A stretch of 64,000 nucleotides of DNA from positions 276,340 to 340,339 of the forward strand of contig JAREIK010000382.1 of the NCBI GenBank assembly GCA_029783825.1. Direction: 5' to 3'. The notes beneath the pieces were generated by a model. It was not told where the DNA came from, did not search any database, and saw only the letters and a program-made list of their open reading frames with translations. Below are positions 11,390-23,249 of this stretch, one piece after another. A program made the position numbers and the translations under genes. Position 1 is the stretch's first letter; each line of letters opens with the position of its first letter. The stretch is from Sapria himalayana. Its lineage: Eukaryota > Streptophyta > Magnoliopsida > Malpighiales > Rafflesiaceae.

Positions 11390-14245
11390 AAAAGAATAAT
11401 GTGAATAATAAGAAGAATAAAAAAAAGTAGATTAAGAAGAGTAAGAAGAATAAGAAGAATATGAATAATATGTAGAAAAAGAAGAATAAGAAGAGTAAGA
11501 GGAATAACTAGAATAAGAAAAATAAGAAAAATAAGAATAATAAGAATAATAAAAAAATAAGAATAATAATAATAATAAGATTTAGAAGAAGAAGAAGTAT
11601 ATGAATAATAAGTAGAAAAAAATAATAATAATAATAAGAATAAAAAGAAGATTAAAATAATAAGAATAATAAGTAGATTATAAGTAGAATAAGAAAAATT
11701 AAAAGAATAAAAAAAATAAGAATAAAAAAAATCAGAAAAATAAGAAGAATAAGAAGAATAAGATGAATAATAAGAATAAGATGAATAAAAAGATAATGAA
11801 GAATAATAAAAATATGAATAATATGCAGAATAAGAAAAATAACAAAAATATCAAAAATAAGTAGACTTAGAAGAAAAAGAAGAATAGAAAAAATAAGAAT
11901 AATAAGAAGAATAAGAAGAATGAGAAGAAAAAGAAGAATAAGAAGAAAAAGAAGAATAAGAAGAAAAATAAGATTAAGAAGAAAAAAGAAGAATAAGAAA
12001 AATAAGAAAAATAAGAAGAAAAAGAAGAATATGAAGAATAAAAAGAATAATTAGAATAAGAAAAATAAGATAAAAAAGAAGAATAAGAAGAAATAGAAGA
12101 ATACAAAGACTATGAAGAATAAAAAGGAACAAAATAAAAAAAATAAGAATAAAAAAATATTAAGAATAAAAATAAAGAAGAATTAAAAAAAAGAAGAAGT
12201 AGAAGAATAAAAAGAATAAAAAGAATAAAAAGAATAAAAAGAATAAAAAGAATAAATAAAATAAGAAGAATAACAAGAATAAGAAAAAATAGAATAAAAA
12301 GAAGAATAAAAAGAATAAAAAGAATAAAAGAATAAAAAGAATAAAAATAAAAAATAATAATAAGAATAAAAAAATGAAGAATTATAAAAAAAGAAGAAAA
12401 AGAAATAATAAAAATATTAAGAATAAGAAGAAAAACATTAAAAATAAAAAAATAAAAAGAATAAGAAGAATAAGAAGAATAAGAAGAATAAGAAAAATAA
12501 GAAGAATAACAAGAATAAGAACAATAAGAAGAATAAGAAAATTAAGATGATAAAACAAATAAGAAGAATAAGAAGAAAAAATAGAATAAGAATAATAATT
12601 AGAAAAAAAAGAAGAATAGGAAAAATAAGACGAATAAGAAGAATAAAAAGAATAAAAAAGTTAAAAGGTATAAAAAAATATGAATAATAAGTAGAAAGAG
12701 ATGAATAAGTAAAAAAATAAAATAAGAAGAATATGTAGAAAAAGATGAATAAGAAGAATATAAAAATAAAAGGAATAAGAGGAATAAGAAGAATAAGAAG
12801 AATAAAAAAAATAAGAAGGATAAAAGGATAAGTAGAATAAGAACAATAAGAAGAATTAGAAGAACAAAAAAAATAAGAATAATAAGAACAATAAGAAGAA
12901 TAAAAAGAATAAGAAGAATAATAAGAAAAAAAGAATATGAAGAATATGAAAAATATGAATAATACAAAGAAAAATAAGAATAGAAATAATTAGAAGAATC
13001 GGAAGAATATGAAGAATATAAAGATCAAAAAGAATAAGAAGAATTGAAAAATAAAAAGGAAAGAAATGATTGGATGAATTAGAAGAATAAAAAGATAAAA
13101 ATATATAAAAAAATAAGAAGAATTATTAGAATAAGTAGAATAAAAAAAATAAAAAAAAATAAGAAAAATAATAAGAATAAGATGAATATGAAGAATATGA
13201 AGAATAAAAAAATAAATGAAAAATAAGAATAAGAAGAATTAAAATAATAATAATAAAAAAAAATAATAAGAATAATAAGCATAAAAGAATAAAAAGGAAA
13301 GGAAGAATAGGAAAATTAAAAGAATATGAATAATAATAATGATAAATAGAATAAAAATAATAAGAAAAATAAAAAGAATATGATTAATAAGTAGATAAGC
13401 TGAATAAGTAGATTACTAAAATAAGAACAATATGAAGAATAATAATAATAATAATAATAATAATAAGCAAAATAAGAAGAATAAGAAGTATAAGAAAAAT
13501 AAAAAGAATATAATGAATAAAAAGAAAAAAGAATAATAACTTGAATAATAAGAATAAGATGAAAAAAAATAATAAAATAATAAAAATAATAAAAGGAAAA
13601 AGTGGAATAATAATAATAATAATAAAACTAATAAGGATAAATGAATAAGTAGAATAGAATAATAAAAAGAATAAGAAAAATAAGAAGAATAAGAAGAATA
13701 AGAAGAATAAGAAAATAAAGAAGAATAAGAAGAATTAGATGAATATGAGCAATAATAAGAATAAGAAGAATAAGAAGAATGAGAATAATAAGAAGAATAA
13801 ATAGAATAAGAAGTATAAGAAGAATAAAAAGAATAAGAAGAATAAGGAGAATAAGAAAAATAAAAAGAATAAGTAGAATAAAAAGAATAAGAAGAATAAG
13901 AAGAATAAGAAGAATAAGAATAAGAAGAATAAGAAGAATATGAAAAAAAATGAAGAATAAAAAAATAAGAATAAGAAGAATAAGAAGAATAAGAAGAATA
14001 AGAAGCATAAGAAAAGAATGAAGTATAAGAATAAAAAGGAGAATAGGGTGAATAAGAAAAATTATTAGAATAAAAAGAATAAAAAGAATAAGAACTATAC
14101 GAAGAATTAAAAATATAATTTAAACAAGAAAAATAAGAAAAATAAAATAAATAAGAAAAATAAGAAAATTAACAAAAATAAGAAAAATAAGAAAAATAAG
14201 AAAAATAAAAAAATAACAAAAATAACAAAAATAAGAAAAATAACA

Positions 14246-14572
14246 TAAATAAAAAAATAAGAATAAAAAAATTAGAAGAATAATAAGAATTAGAAGAATA
14301 AGAAGAATAAAAAGAATAACAAGAATAAGAAGAATAATAAGATAAAAAAAATAAGAATAAAAAAAATTAGAAGAATAATAAGAATTAGAAGAATAATAAG
14401 AATTAGAAGAATAAGAACAATAACAAGAATAAGAATAATAAGATAAAAAAAATAAGAATAAAAAAAATTAGAAGAATAATAAGAATTAGAAGAATAAGAA
14501 GAATAAAAAGTATAACAAGAATAAGAAGAATAACAAGAATAAGAAGAATAACAAGAATAAGAATAATAAGAT
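14246..14572. repeat. Higher-order repeat within the AAGAAT satellite
   Basis: Three units (about 14,246-14,340, 14,341-14,441 and 14,442-14,572) share the same arrangement: gataaaaaaaataag, then aaaaaaaattagaagaat, then aataagaattagaag, then aacaagaataagaat. The third is longer because aagaagaataac is repeated inside it. This shows local segmental duplication on top of hexamer slippage. Confidence 0.75.
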
Positions 14573-14660
14573 AAAAAGGAATAAGAAGTATATAAAGAAT
14601 AAAAAGAATAAAAAGAATAAGAAGAATATAAAGAATTAGAAGATTATAAATAATAATTAG

Positions 14661-14720
14661 AATAATAAAATAATAAAATAATAAAATAATAAAATAATAA
14701 AATAATAAAATAATAAAATA
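14661..14720. repeat. 8-bp (TAATAAAA)n run
   Basis: A near-perfect run with an 8-bp period inside the AAGAAT satellite, clearly more regular than its surroundings. It is probably a young local expansion. Confidence 0.8.
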
Positions 14721-17700
14721 AGAAGAATAAGTAGAATAAAATGAATAACAATAACAAAAATAATAAGAACGATAAGAAGAATAATAAGAAGCATAATAAT
14801 AACTAGAATAAGAAGAATAAGATGAATAAGAAGAATAAGAAGAATTGGAAGAATAATATGAATAAAAAGACTAAAAAAATATACGGATTTAGAGGAATAA
14901 GAAGAGAAAGAAAGATAATATTAAAAATTATAATAAAAAGAAAATTAAATATAAGAAGGATAAAAAGAATAAGTAGAATAAGAACAATAACAAAAATAAG
15001 AATAATAAAAATAATAAGAAGAACAATACAAATAAGGAGAATACGAAGAATAAGAAAATAAAAAGAATAAGAAGAATGAGTATAATAAGAAGAAGAATAA
15101 TAACAAAAAGGCTAAGAAGAATAAGTAGAATATTTAGAATAAGAATAATATGAAGAATAGGAATAATCAAAAGAATCATAAAAATACGAATAATAATAAA
15201 AATAAAAAGAATAACAAGAATAAAATATAAAAGAAGAATAGTAAAAATAAGAACATTTAGAAGAATAAAAAAAGAAAAATATTGAATAAGAAGAAGAAAA
15301 ATAAAAATAATAAAAATAATAATAAAAATAATAATAATAATAAGAAAAAGAAGAAATTGAAGAATAAGAAGAATAAGAATAATTAAATAAAAAGAAAACT
15401 GAGAAAAATAAGAAAAATAAGATTAATAAGAAGAATAAAAATAATAAGTAAAATTAGAAGAATAATAAGAATTTATATAATAAAAAATATAATAATAATA
15501 AGTAAAAAAATAAGAATATGAAAAATAATAAGAAAAATAAAATTAAGAGAATAATAAGAATAAGAAAATAAGAAGAATAACAAGAATACGAACAATTAGA
15601 ATAATAAGATAAATAATATGAAAAAGAAGAATAAGAAGAATACGAAGAATAATAAGATAAGAAGAATAAGAAGAATAAGAAAAATAAGATGAAAAATGAA
15701 TTTTGATAATGATAAGAATAATAAGAGTAATAAAAAGAATAAAAAGAATAATGAGAATAATAAGAATAAAAAGAATATGAATAATAAGTAGAAAAAGAAA
15801 AATAAGTAAAATAATAAAATAAGAATAATAATAAGAAAAAGAAGAATAGGAAGATTAAGAAGAATAAAAAGAATAAGAAGAATAAGAAGAATAATAACAA
15901 TATGAAGAATAAAAAGAATAAATATAATATATAGAATATGAAAAATAAAAAGAATAAGAAGATTAAGAAGAATAAGAAGAATAAAAAGAATAAGAATAAG
16001 AATAAGAAGAATAAGAAAAATAAGAAGAATAAGAAGAATATAAAAAAAACAAGAATAAGAAGAATAAGGAGAATTAGATGAATAAAAAAATAATTAGAAT
16101 ACAAAGAATAAGAATAAAAAGATGAATAAGAAGAAAAAAAAGAATAAGAAAAATAAAAAAAATAAGAAAAATGAGAAAAATAAAAAAATAGAATAATAAG
16201 AAAAATAAGAAAAATAATAAGAGTAATTAGAATAAGTTAATAAAAAAGATTAATAAGAATAAGAAGAATAATAAGAAAATGAAGAATAAAAGATTAATAG
16301 GAAAAATAATAAAAAAAAGAATTAGAAGAATAATAAGAATTCGAAGAATAAGACGAATAAGAAAAATTAGAAGAATAAAAATAATAAAAGAATAAGAAGA
16401 ATAAGAAGAATAAGAACAATAAGAAGAATAAGAAGAATAAGAAGAATAAAAAAATAAGAAGAATAACAAGAATAATAAGAATAAAAAAATAAGAAGAATA
16501 ACAAGAATAATAAGAATAATAAGAATAATAAGAATAATAAAAATAAAAAGAAAAAGAAGAATAAGAAAAATGAGAAGTATAACAAGAATAAAACGAATAC
16601 AAAGAATAAGTAGATTAAGAAGTATAAGAATAATAAAAAAATATATAAATAATAATTAGAAAAAAAAATAATTAACAAAAAAAATAAGATCAATAATAAA
16701 AATATGTAGAATGAAAAGAATAACAAGAACAAAAATAATAATTAGGATAAGAAGAATAAGATGAATAAGAAGATTAAGAAAAATAGGAAGAATTAGAAGA
16801 ATAAAAAGAATAAAAGGACTAAGAGTAATAAGAAGAATAAAAAGAAGAAGAAGAATAATAATAATAATTGTATGAAAAATAAGAAGGATAAAAAGTATAA
16901 GTAGAATAAGAACAATAAGAATAATAAGAATAATAAAAAGAATAAGAAAAAATAATAAAAATAATAAAAAAAAGAAGAATAAGAAGAATAAAAAGAATAA
17001 AAAAGAATAGGAAGAATAAGAAGAGTAAGAAGAATAATAAGAATAAGAAGAATAAGAATAATAAGAAAAATAATAATAATAATAATAATAATAAGAATAA
17101 GAAGTATAATAAGAATAATTAAAGAATTAGAAAAATATGAAAAATAATAAGAATAAAAAGAATAATAAGAATAACAAGAATAAAATGGAAAGGAATAATA
17201 GGAAGAATAGGAAAAATAAGAACATTTAAAAGAATAAAAAAAATTGAATAAGAATAATAAGAATAAGAAGAATAATAATAATAATAATTAGAATAATAAT
17301 AATAATAAGACTAAAAGGAATAAGAAGAATATGGAGAATATGAAGAATAAGAATAATAAGAAGAATAATAAGAATGATAAATATGAGAAAAATGAGAAGA
17401 ATAAGATGAAATTGAAGAATAAGAAGTATGAAAGTATTAGAATAATAATATGAATAAGAAGAATAAGAATAATAAGAAGAATATGAAGAATATCAAGAAT
17501 ATTAAGATTAAGAATAATAAGAATAATAAGTAGAATAAGAAGAATAAGAATAATGAAGAAAATACGAAAAATATGATGAATAAGAAAAATACGAAGAATA
17601 AGAAGAATAATAAATATTTATAGAATAAAAAATATAATAATAATAAGTAAAAAAAAGAATAATAAAAATAAGAATAAAAAGAATAAGAAGATTAACAAAA

Positions 17701-18375
17701 TAAGAAGAATAAGAATAATTAGAAGAATACGAAAAATAAGATGAATAAGAAGAATAAGAAAAATAAGAAGAATAACAAGAATAAGAAGAATAAGAAGAAT
17801 AAAAAGAATAAGTAGAATAATGAGAATAAGAAAATAAAAAGAATAAAAATAATATGAATAATAAGTAAAAAAAGAAGAATAAAGTAATATAATAAAATAA
17901 GAAGAATAAGAAGAATAACTATAATAGAAATAATAGGAATAATAAATTGAATAAGAAGAATTAGAAAAATATGAAGAATAAGAACAATAAGAACAATAAT
18001 AATATAACTTTAATAAAAAGAATATGAAGAATAAGATTAATAAGAATAATAATTAAAATAAGAAGAATAAAATGAATAAAAATAATAAAAAGAATAAAAA
18101 GGAATAAGAAGAATACGAAGTATAAGAATAATAATAAAATTAAGAAAAAAAAGAATAAATAGAATAAGAACATTAATAACAATCAAAAAAGAAGTAATAG
18201 AAGTGCAAAACTCAATTCTAGATAGAGAAATTGGCATTCTATAGAAAGAAATCTCCATTTGAAGCTAAAATTGAAAATACCAATGTATTGTTTATTAAAA
18301 AAAATCTTTTCTTTTATCCTCAAAGACCTGGTGTTCTTATGTCTGAATAACTCCTCATAAGAATATGCACTTGCT

Positions 18376-18987
18376 ATGTTATTCTCTGAGGAAAAGCTTG
18401 CGAAGCTTACGACATCATTCCAATATACACCAGTAAATTTGTTTTTGCTTGGAAGACATGACTTTCAGAGCATTAAAACATTCTTTGGCTCATTTAAACT
18501 ACGGGCAGTAGTTAAACTTGCCCTCTTCGATGGCAAACATATCTTTCTCCAGCTTAAAAAGAATGAAGATTTTCTATGGCTATCGTTAAGGATGCAGTGG
18601 CTAAAATCGGGACTCCCTATGCAAATTTTCAAGAGGGTGAAAAGCTTCACTCCATTAAAAGAGTCCTCGAAAGCCATGGTATTATTTTCATTCCCACTAT
18701 TCCCTTTTCATTTTTTCAACAAACATTCTCTCTTCTCAATAGCTCATTGTTTGGGTATACCTTTGTGTATGGATGAAGCCATGGCCTGCATGACCAGGCC
18801 GAGTGTCGATAGAGTATGTGTGGAGGATAACTTGTTAGCCTCTCCTCCACGAAGAGTGTGGGTAGGCAATATTGTAGTTAGAGGGTTTTGGTAGCCCATA
18901 ATCTTAAAATTTTCCCCTATTTTCTACCCATTTAGCTTTAAAATGGTGCTCGATGAAACTCAATGTATGGCAGGGGGGAAAACATAA
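18376..18987 (+). pseudogene. LINE-A ORF1 (DUF4283 domain)
   Basis: Plant L1 ORF1 proteins are RNA-binding chaperones that package the element transcript. The frame opens MLFSEEKLAKLTTSFQYT, matching the start of DUF4283. It goes on through the conserved pattern of a short hydrophobic block, FDGKHIFLQL, FLWLSLRMQWL, MQIFKRVKSF, PLFPFHFFNKHSLFSIA, GIPLCMDEAMACMTRPS, VDRVCVE and RVWVGN. A TAG at 18,892 replaces a Gln codon; the same frame then continues with a Cys/His-type segment ending near HDETQCM-like residues (DETQCM is visible) and stops at 18,985-18,987. The upstream frame is shifted. The function is inferred from the family; the domain match is strong. Confidence 0.82.
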
Positions 18988-19849
18988 GAGAAAGGATTCA
19001 CAGTCACTAATAGAGAGAAAAGGGAGAGTTAAAACTTTGGTCTTGGGGGTGCAGTATGAGGGGAACCTTGGAAGTGATAACTGGGAGGGTGAGGAAGTAG
19101 GAAAAATGTAGAGGCAAAGTGAGAGAGAGAGGGGGAGATGTAAATGAGAGGTGAGAAGCTTACTGAAGGGGAGGGTGAGGTAATATTATTGGAGAGGGAA
19201 AGGGAAAAAGAGAGGGGCTTAGATGAGATAGGTGAGAGGGAGGAAGGAAGGGATGGGATTGGAAAGGGTAGCCAGGGGGGGAGTTAGAAGGGGGGGAAAA
19301 GGGGGGCAGAATTTGAGGATGAGAAAACTATTATTGCTAGAGTGAGGTAGTTAGAAAGGGTAGAAAAAAAGGGGGAAGAATGAGAAGAGTTGAGTATAGA
19401 CAAGATTTTTGTAAAAACTAATATAAAAGGGGCAGAAAATGGTTGGAAGCATGAGCAGAAAAAAGGGAGGAAAAAAGTAGGGGACATAGAGAGGAGAAAG
19501 GAGAAAAGAATAGAGAAGGAATTAGGAAAAAAAGATAAAAAAGTATAATTAGTCAGAGGATGATATCTTCGCGGAAGAGGGGTCGGAGGCCAAAAGTTGG
19601 TAAACAACTAGTAGAATAAATGGAATAAATATGCTAGATTTAATGAAACCACAAGATGATGTGGCAATATATAAGAAGAAGTTGGATAAAGAAGAGCCCT
19701 ATAGTGGGGAGAAAGTAATGGAAGAAATTAAAATTATGGGAATGCACTTCAAAAATGAGTAGGTTCAACAAAGCTCAAGCAAAACACCAAGAAATCAGAA
19801 TAAATACTTGAACATAAAAAATGAGCCTAAGTACCCTACTAGAGCACAA
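18988..19849 (+). other. LINE-A ORF1 C-terminal remnant, purine-rich
   Basis: G/A-rich sequence that would encode a charged Glu/Gly/Arg/Lys segment in broken frames, for example EEGRDGIGKGSQ and KKGRKKVGDIERRKEK. This fits the disordered basic-acidic tail of plant LINE ORF1 proteins. No intact frame remains. Minus-strand Pro/Ser/Phe frames here are shadows. Confidence 0.5.
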
Positions 19850-20257
19850 TGTCATGGACTTAGTCTTTTTGCTAAGTTTTCGTGTGGCACTTAGACAACT
19901 TAACTCATTTATGTTGTTAAGTCACCCTTACTTTTGCCTTGCTTGTTATGCTTGGCGTCTACCCACAACTTGGAAGAAAAAAGAATTTGAAAGAATACTT
20001 AGAAAATAAAGAAAATACTTTATTGAATAATAAAATCTTACAAGAAACTCTCAACTTGGTGGTTTACAAATGAGGCCACCACCTCCTTAAATACATGCAT
20101 AGGGAAGGGTCTAGGACCTTTAAAGTTTTCCTATAAGTCTAGAGAATTCTAGAATAATCTAGGATAATTTCCTTCCTTCCAATTAAGTGTGGACTTCTTC
20201 GTAATCTTCTAGAACATTCTACAGTCTTTGAGTGAGGGTTTGACAACAAGCTAGATT
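19850..20257 (-). mobile_element. Probable solo LTR, inserted in LINE-A
   Basis: Read on the minus strand it has LTR-like control sequence: a TATA-like TATTTAAGG (about 20,087-20,097), then AATAAA (about 20,015-20,025) and a T-rich segment, ending TGACA at 19,850. CACAA occurs on both sides (19,845-19,849 and 20,258-20,262), a possible 5-bp target duplication. If it is, the 5' end would be AATCTAG rather than TG, so the right boundary is uncertain (an alternative end is 20,248). No internal region or second LTR is present. Confidence 0.6.
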
Positions 20258-20264
20258 CACAAAG

Positions 20265-23210
20265 ATGGATAAAATACTATATTAGAATATTAGAGGAGTA
20301 GCCAATGCTCCTTCGATAAATAGACTCAAGAAACTCATCAGTATACATATATTAAAATTTATTGTATTAGTGAAGCTAATTGCTAACATAGATCTATTAG
20401 AAAAACATAGAAAGATGGTTGGCCAGGACAAGGCCTTTACTAATTCTAATGGGAAGTTATGGATTATGTGGGATAATATAATAGATATTAAAATTTTAAA
20501 AGAAGCTGATGAAATAATTTGTTTTAGAATAAGAAATTAGTCAGAGATTATATTTTCATTGGTGTATGCAAAGAATGTGATGGTTGATAGGAAAATGTTA
20601 TGGCAGGAGATGAATGAGTTAGCCACAAATAATTTGCTTTGTATCATTTGAGGAGACTTCAATGTGATAAGAAACTCTAGTGAAGGTAGAAAGAGTAAAC
20701 CTTCTGGTCCTACAACAATAACATAGTTCAATGAGGCTATTACAAATGCAAATTTAATGGAGGTAGATTTTCTAGGTTCAAAATACATATGATGTAATAA
20801 CTGGAAGGGAAGAGGAACAATATGGTCTTGACTAGATATGGTATTGTATAATGCAAATTGGATCGATAAGTTCGAAGGAGTAAGGCTTAAGTACATAAAT
20901 AGAACTTGTTCGGATCATTGCCCACTTCTCCTAAAAGTCCAAAAAAGTGAAGGAGATAAATTGGTTTTAAATTTCAAAACATGTAGAGATTGCACAAGGA
21001 CTTTGAAAGGGTTGTCAAATATTCATGTGCAAAACCAGTATCAGGAAATCCTATGAAAACCCTAACAATAAATTTGCATAGTCTAAGATCAGCTCTTAGG
21101 ACATGGAATAAGGAGACCTTTGGAAATACAACAATAAAATCAAGGAGGGCCAAGAAGAATCTTACTGGACTAGTATGAGGAATATCAAAAATGAGTCTAC
21201 TAGAGTTGTTGTAAGAAAAGCAAAAGTGGAGCTTAGACTTAGGCTTCACATGTAAAAAGTTTTTTGGAAACAAAGGGAAAAAATAAAGTGGCTAAAAGAT
21301 GAGGATAGAAATACTAAATTCTTCCATGATATGGTAAAAATAAAAAATTCAAAAATAGAAAATAAAAAGGTTAAAATCTGTGAATCGAGAATGGATAGAA
21401 AAGGAGGAAGAAATACAAAATGAGATCAAAAAATTTATTAAAAGCCATTTATGTGGGTGAATGGTACAAAGGGGGAACTCTTTAAAACAAGCTATACAGA
21501 GCAAAGTCACGGAAGAGGACAATAGAGTGCTAGCAAAGTTCCCAAAAGAATATGAAGTAAAGTAGGCAATGTTTAGTACTGACAAAGAAAGTGCAGTAGA
21601 CCCGGATGGGTGGAATATTGGATTCTCCTAATGCTCTTGGAACATCATAAAAGAGGATGTGGTGGCAACTATTTTATGGATATTTGTAGGCATAGATATC
21701 ACAAAAGCATGGGCCAGCTCCATCATCATTTTAAATTCCAAAGAAAGAGAATTCTCAAAATTGTGAGGACTTCAGGCTAATCAACTTATGTAACATGATT
21801 TATAATTTTTTTACAAAATTGCTACAAAATTGCGAGCAAGATTCTTCCTTCTATATTATTGGCCGAACAAGTGGGATTCGTTAAAAACAAGCTAATGATG
21901 GAAAATATTAATTTAGCCTAAATAATGATAAAGGAAATCAAAACTAAAACTAGAGAACACAATGTGATAATAAAGCCAGATTTGTCTAAAGCTTCTAATG
22001 GAGTTGAATTGGATATTCTATGTTACTTTATGAGAAAAATGAGATTTTCAGAATTCTAGTGCATGGGTGAAAATTCTGATAAATGGGCAAGCAAGTGAAG
22101 AGTTCAAATAGTTAAGAGGGTTAAGGCAGGGGGACCCGCTCTCACCCTCCCTCTTTAACATCTATCTAGAACTATTAATTGTAAATTTAAAAGGGGAAAT
22201 GAGAGAGGGTAACATTTTAACCTTCAAATAGCCAAGAAATACCCCTAGAGTGGGCTGCTTGGCGTATGTAGATGATGTGATAATCTTCACGAATACTAGT
22301 AGCTCATCTATTGGAAATATGATGAGGCTCTTGCAAACACTAGAAGTAGAATCATGTCAAATATTGAACAAAATCAAATGCCAATTCATTATAGCAGGGA
22401 AAACACCTAAAAAATAGCACAAAAAATTAAAAGGATCACAGGCTTTGCTCAAACGAAAGGAGCACTAATGTACATAGGGTGCCCAGTATATGAAGGTTGA
22501 TTAAGGGGGGAATATTTAGATTTTATACTGGAAAAGTTGAGAATGAAAATTGCTGGATGGAAGGAGGACTTGCTAAGTATGTTAGGAAGGATTACTTTAA
22601 TTTCTCATGTGCTATAGGCACGCAAGCCTATATCCTAATGTTAAAGCAGCCACAAAAAAAGACCATAAGAAATCTAGAAAATGAAATGTCAAATTTTCTA
22701 TAGGATAAAAAGGAAAGTAAGCTTAAGCTACATTAGAAAAGATGGAAAGAGTTATGCTTCCCAAAAGATGAGTTAGGATTAGGTTTTATCATTCTAAATG
22801 ATATGGCTAAAGCATGAGCTTATAAAAACTGGTGGAGCCTAAAAGAAAACAGAAGTCTTTGAATTGAATACATAAGAGTCAGATATGGCCTAGGAAACAA
22901 ACCTTTTAAGGATGCAAAAAAGACATCAAAAAGTCAGAAGTTAATGTGTAAGCAACAAGACATAGTGGAAAAGCATTCAATATTGGTTAATAGTGGGTGG
23001 AAATAGACTTTAAATGCACAAAAAAAAATTCACTTTAAAAAATGCAAAAAAGTTAGTGAGAAACAAAAGGCCACCTCAAGATTTATTTAAATGTCATGGG
23101 AAAAAGAGATACCACAAAAGATAAATGTCTTTATGTGGAAGCTTCTTTCAAAGGCAATCCCAATGGATGATAATATTATTAATTTAATGTCATGGTAGGC
23201 AATGCTTAAA
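20265..23210 (+). pseudogene. LINE-A ORF2: endonuclease, reverse transcriptase, zf-RVT
   Basis: The enzyme nicks target DNA and copies element RNA at the nick. The endonuclease frame runs without frameshift from the ATG at 20,265 to beyond 20,950, with NIRGV near the start, GDFN at 20,651-20,662 and a catalytic SDHCP near 20,913. The reverse transcriptase carries GLRQGDPLSPSLFN (about 22,118-22,158) and YVDDVIIF (about 22,264), where most plant LINEs have FADD or YADD. A zf-RVT-like segment (KINVFMWKLLSKAIP) lies near 23,120. In the endonuclease, stops replace Trp, Gly, Gln and Arg codons, fitting C-to-T and G-to-A decay; the RT also has frameshifts. It is not functional. Confidence 0.85.
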
Positions 23211-23249
23211 TGATATGTGAAGTCTATATTTTTGTACAATGACATAGTC

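Larger units (their letters stand above)
11390..18180. repeat. Very long degenerate (AAGAAT)n satellite
   Basis: About 6.8 kb made almost entirely of AAGAAT, AATAAG, AAAAAT and AAT units, with A and G dominating one strand and nearly no C. Islands of pure AAT occur, for example near 13,438-13,466 and 13,608-13,626. The many open frames on the minus strand (strings of Phe, Leu, Ile, Ser and Tyr) and one Lys/Asn/Arg-rich frame on + are by-products. No unrelated sequence interrupts it that I can see. Edges are gradual, so coordinates are approximate. Confidence 0.93.

Noticed and set aside
11867..17000. Many minus-strand open frames of 60-216 codons rich in Phe, Leu, Ile, Ser and Tyr, looking like membrane proteins
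   Set aside because: They are translations of the AAGAAT satellite complement, where TTC, TTA, ATT and CTT follow from the repeat. No start context, domain or independent evidence.
18376..18894. A host gene encoding a DUF4283 protein
   Set aside because: LINE ORF2 follows on the same strand, and the frame continues past a Gln-to-stop change, as expected of a dead LINE ORF1.
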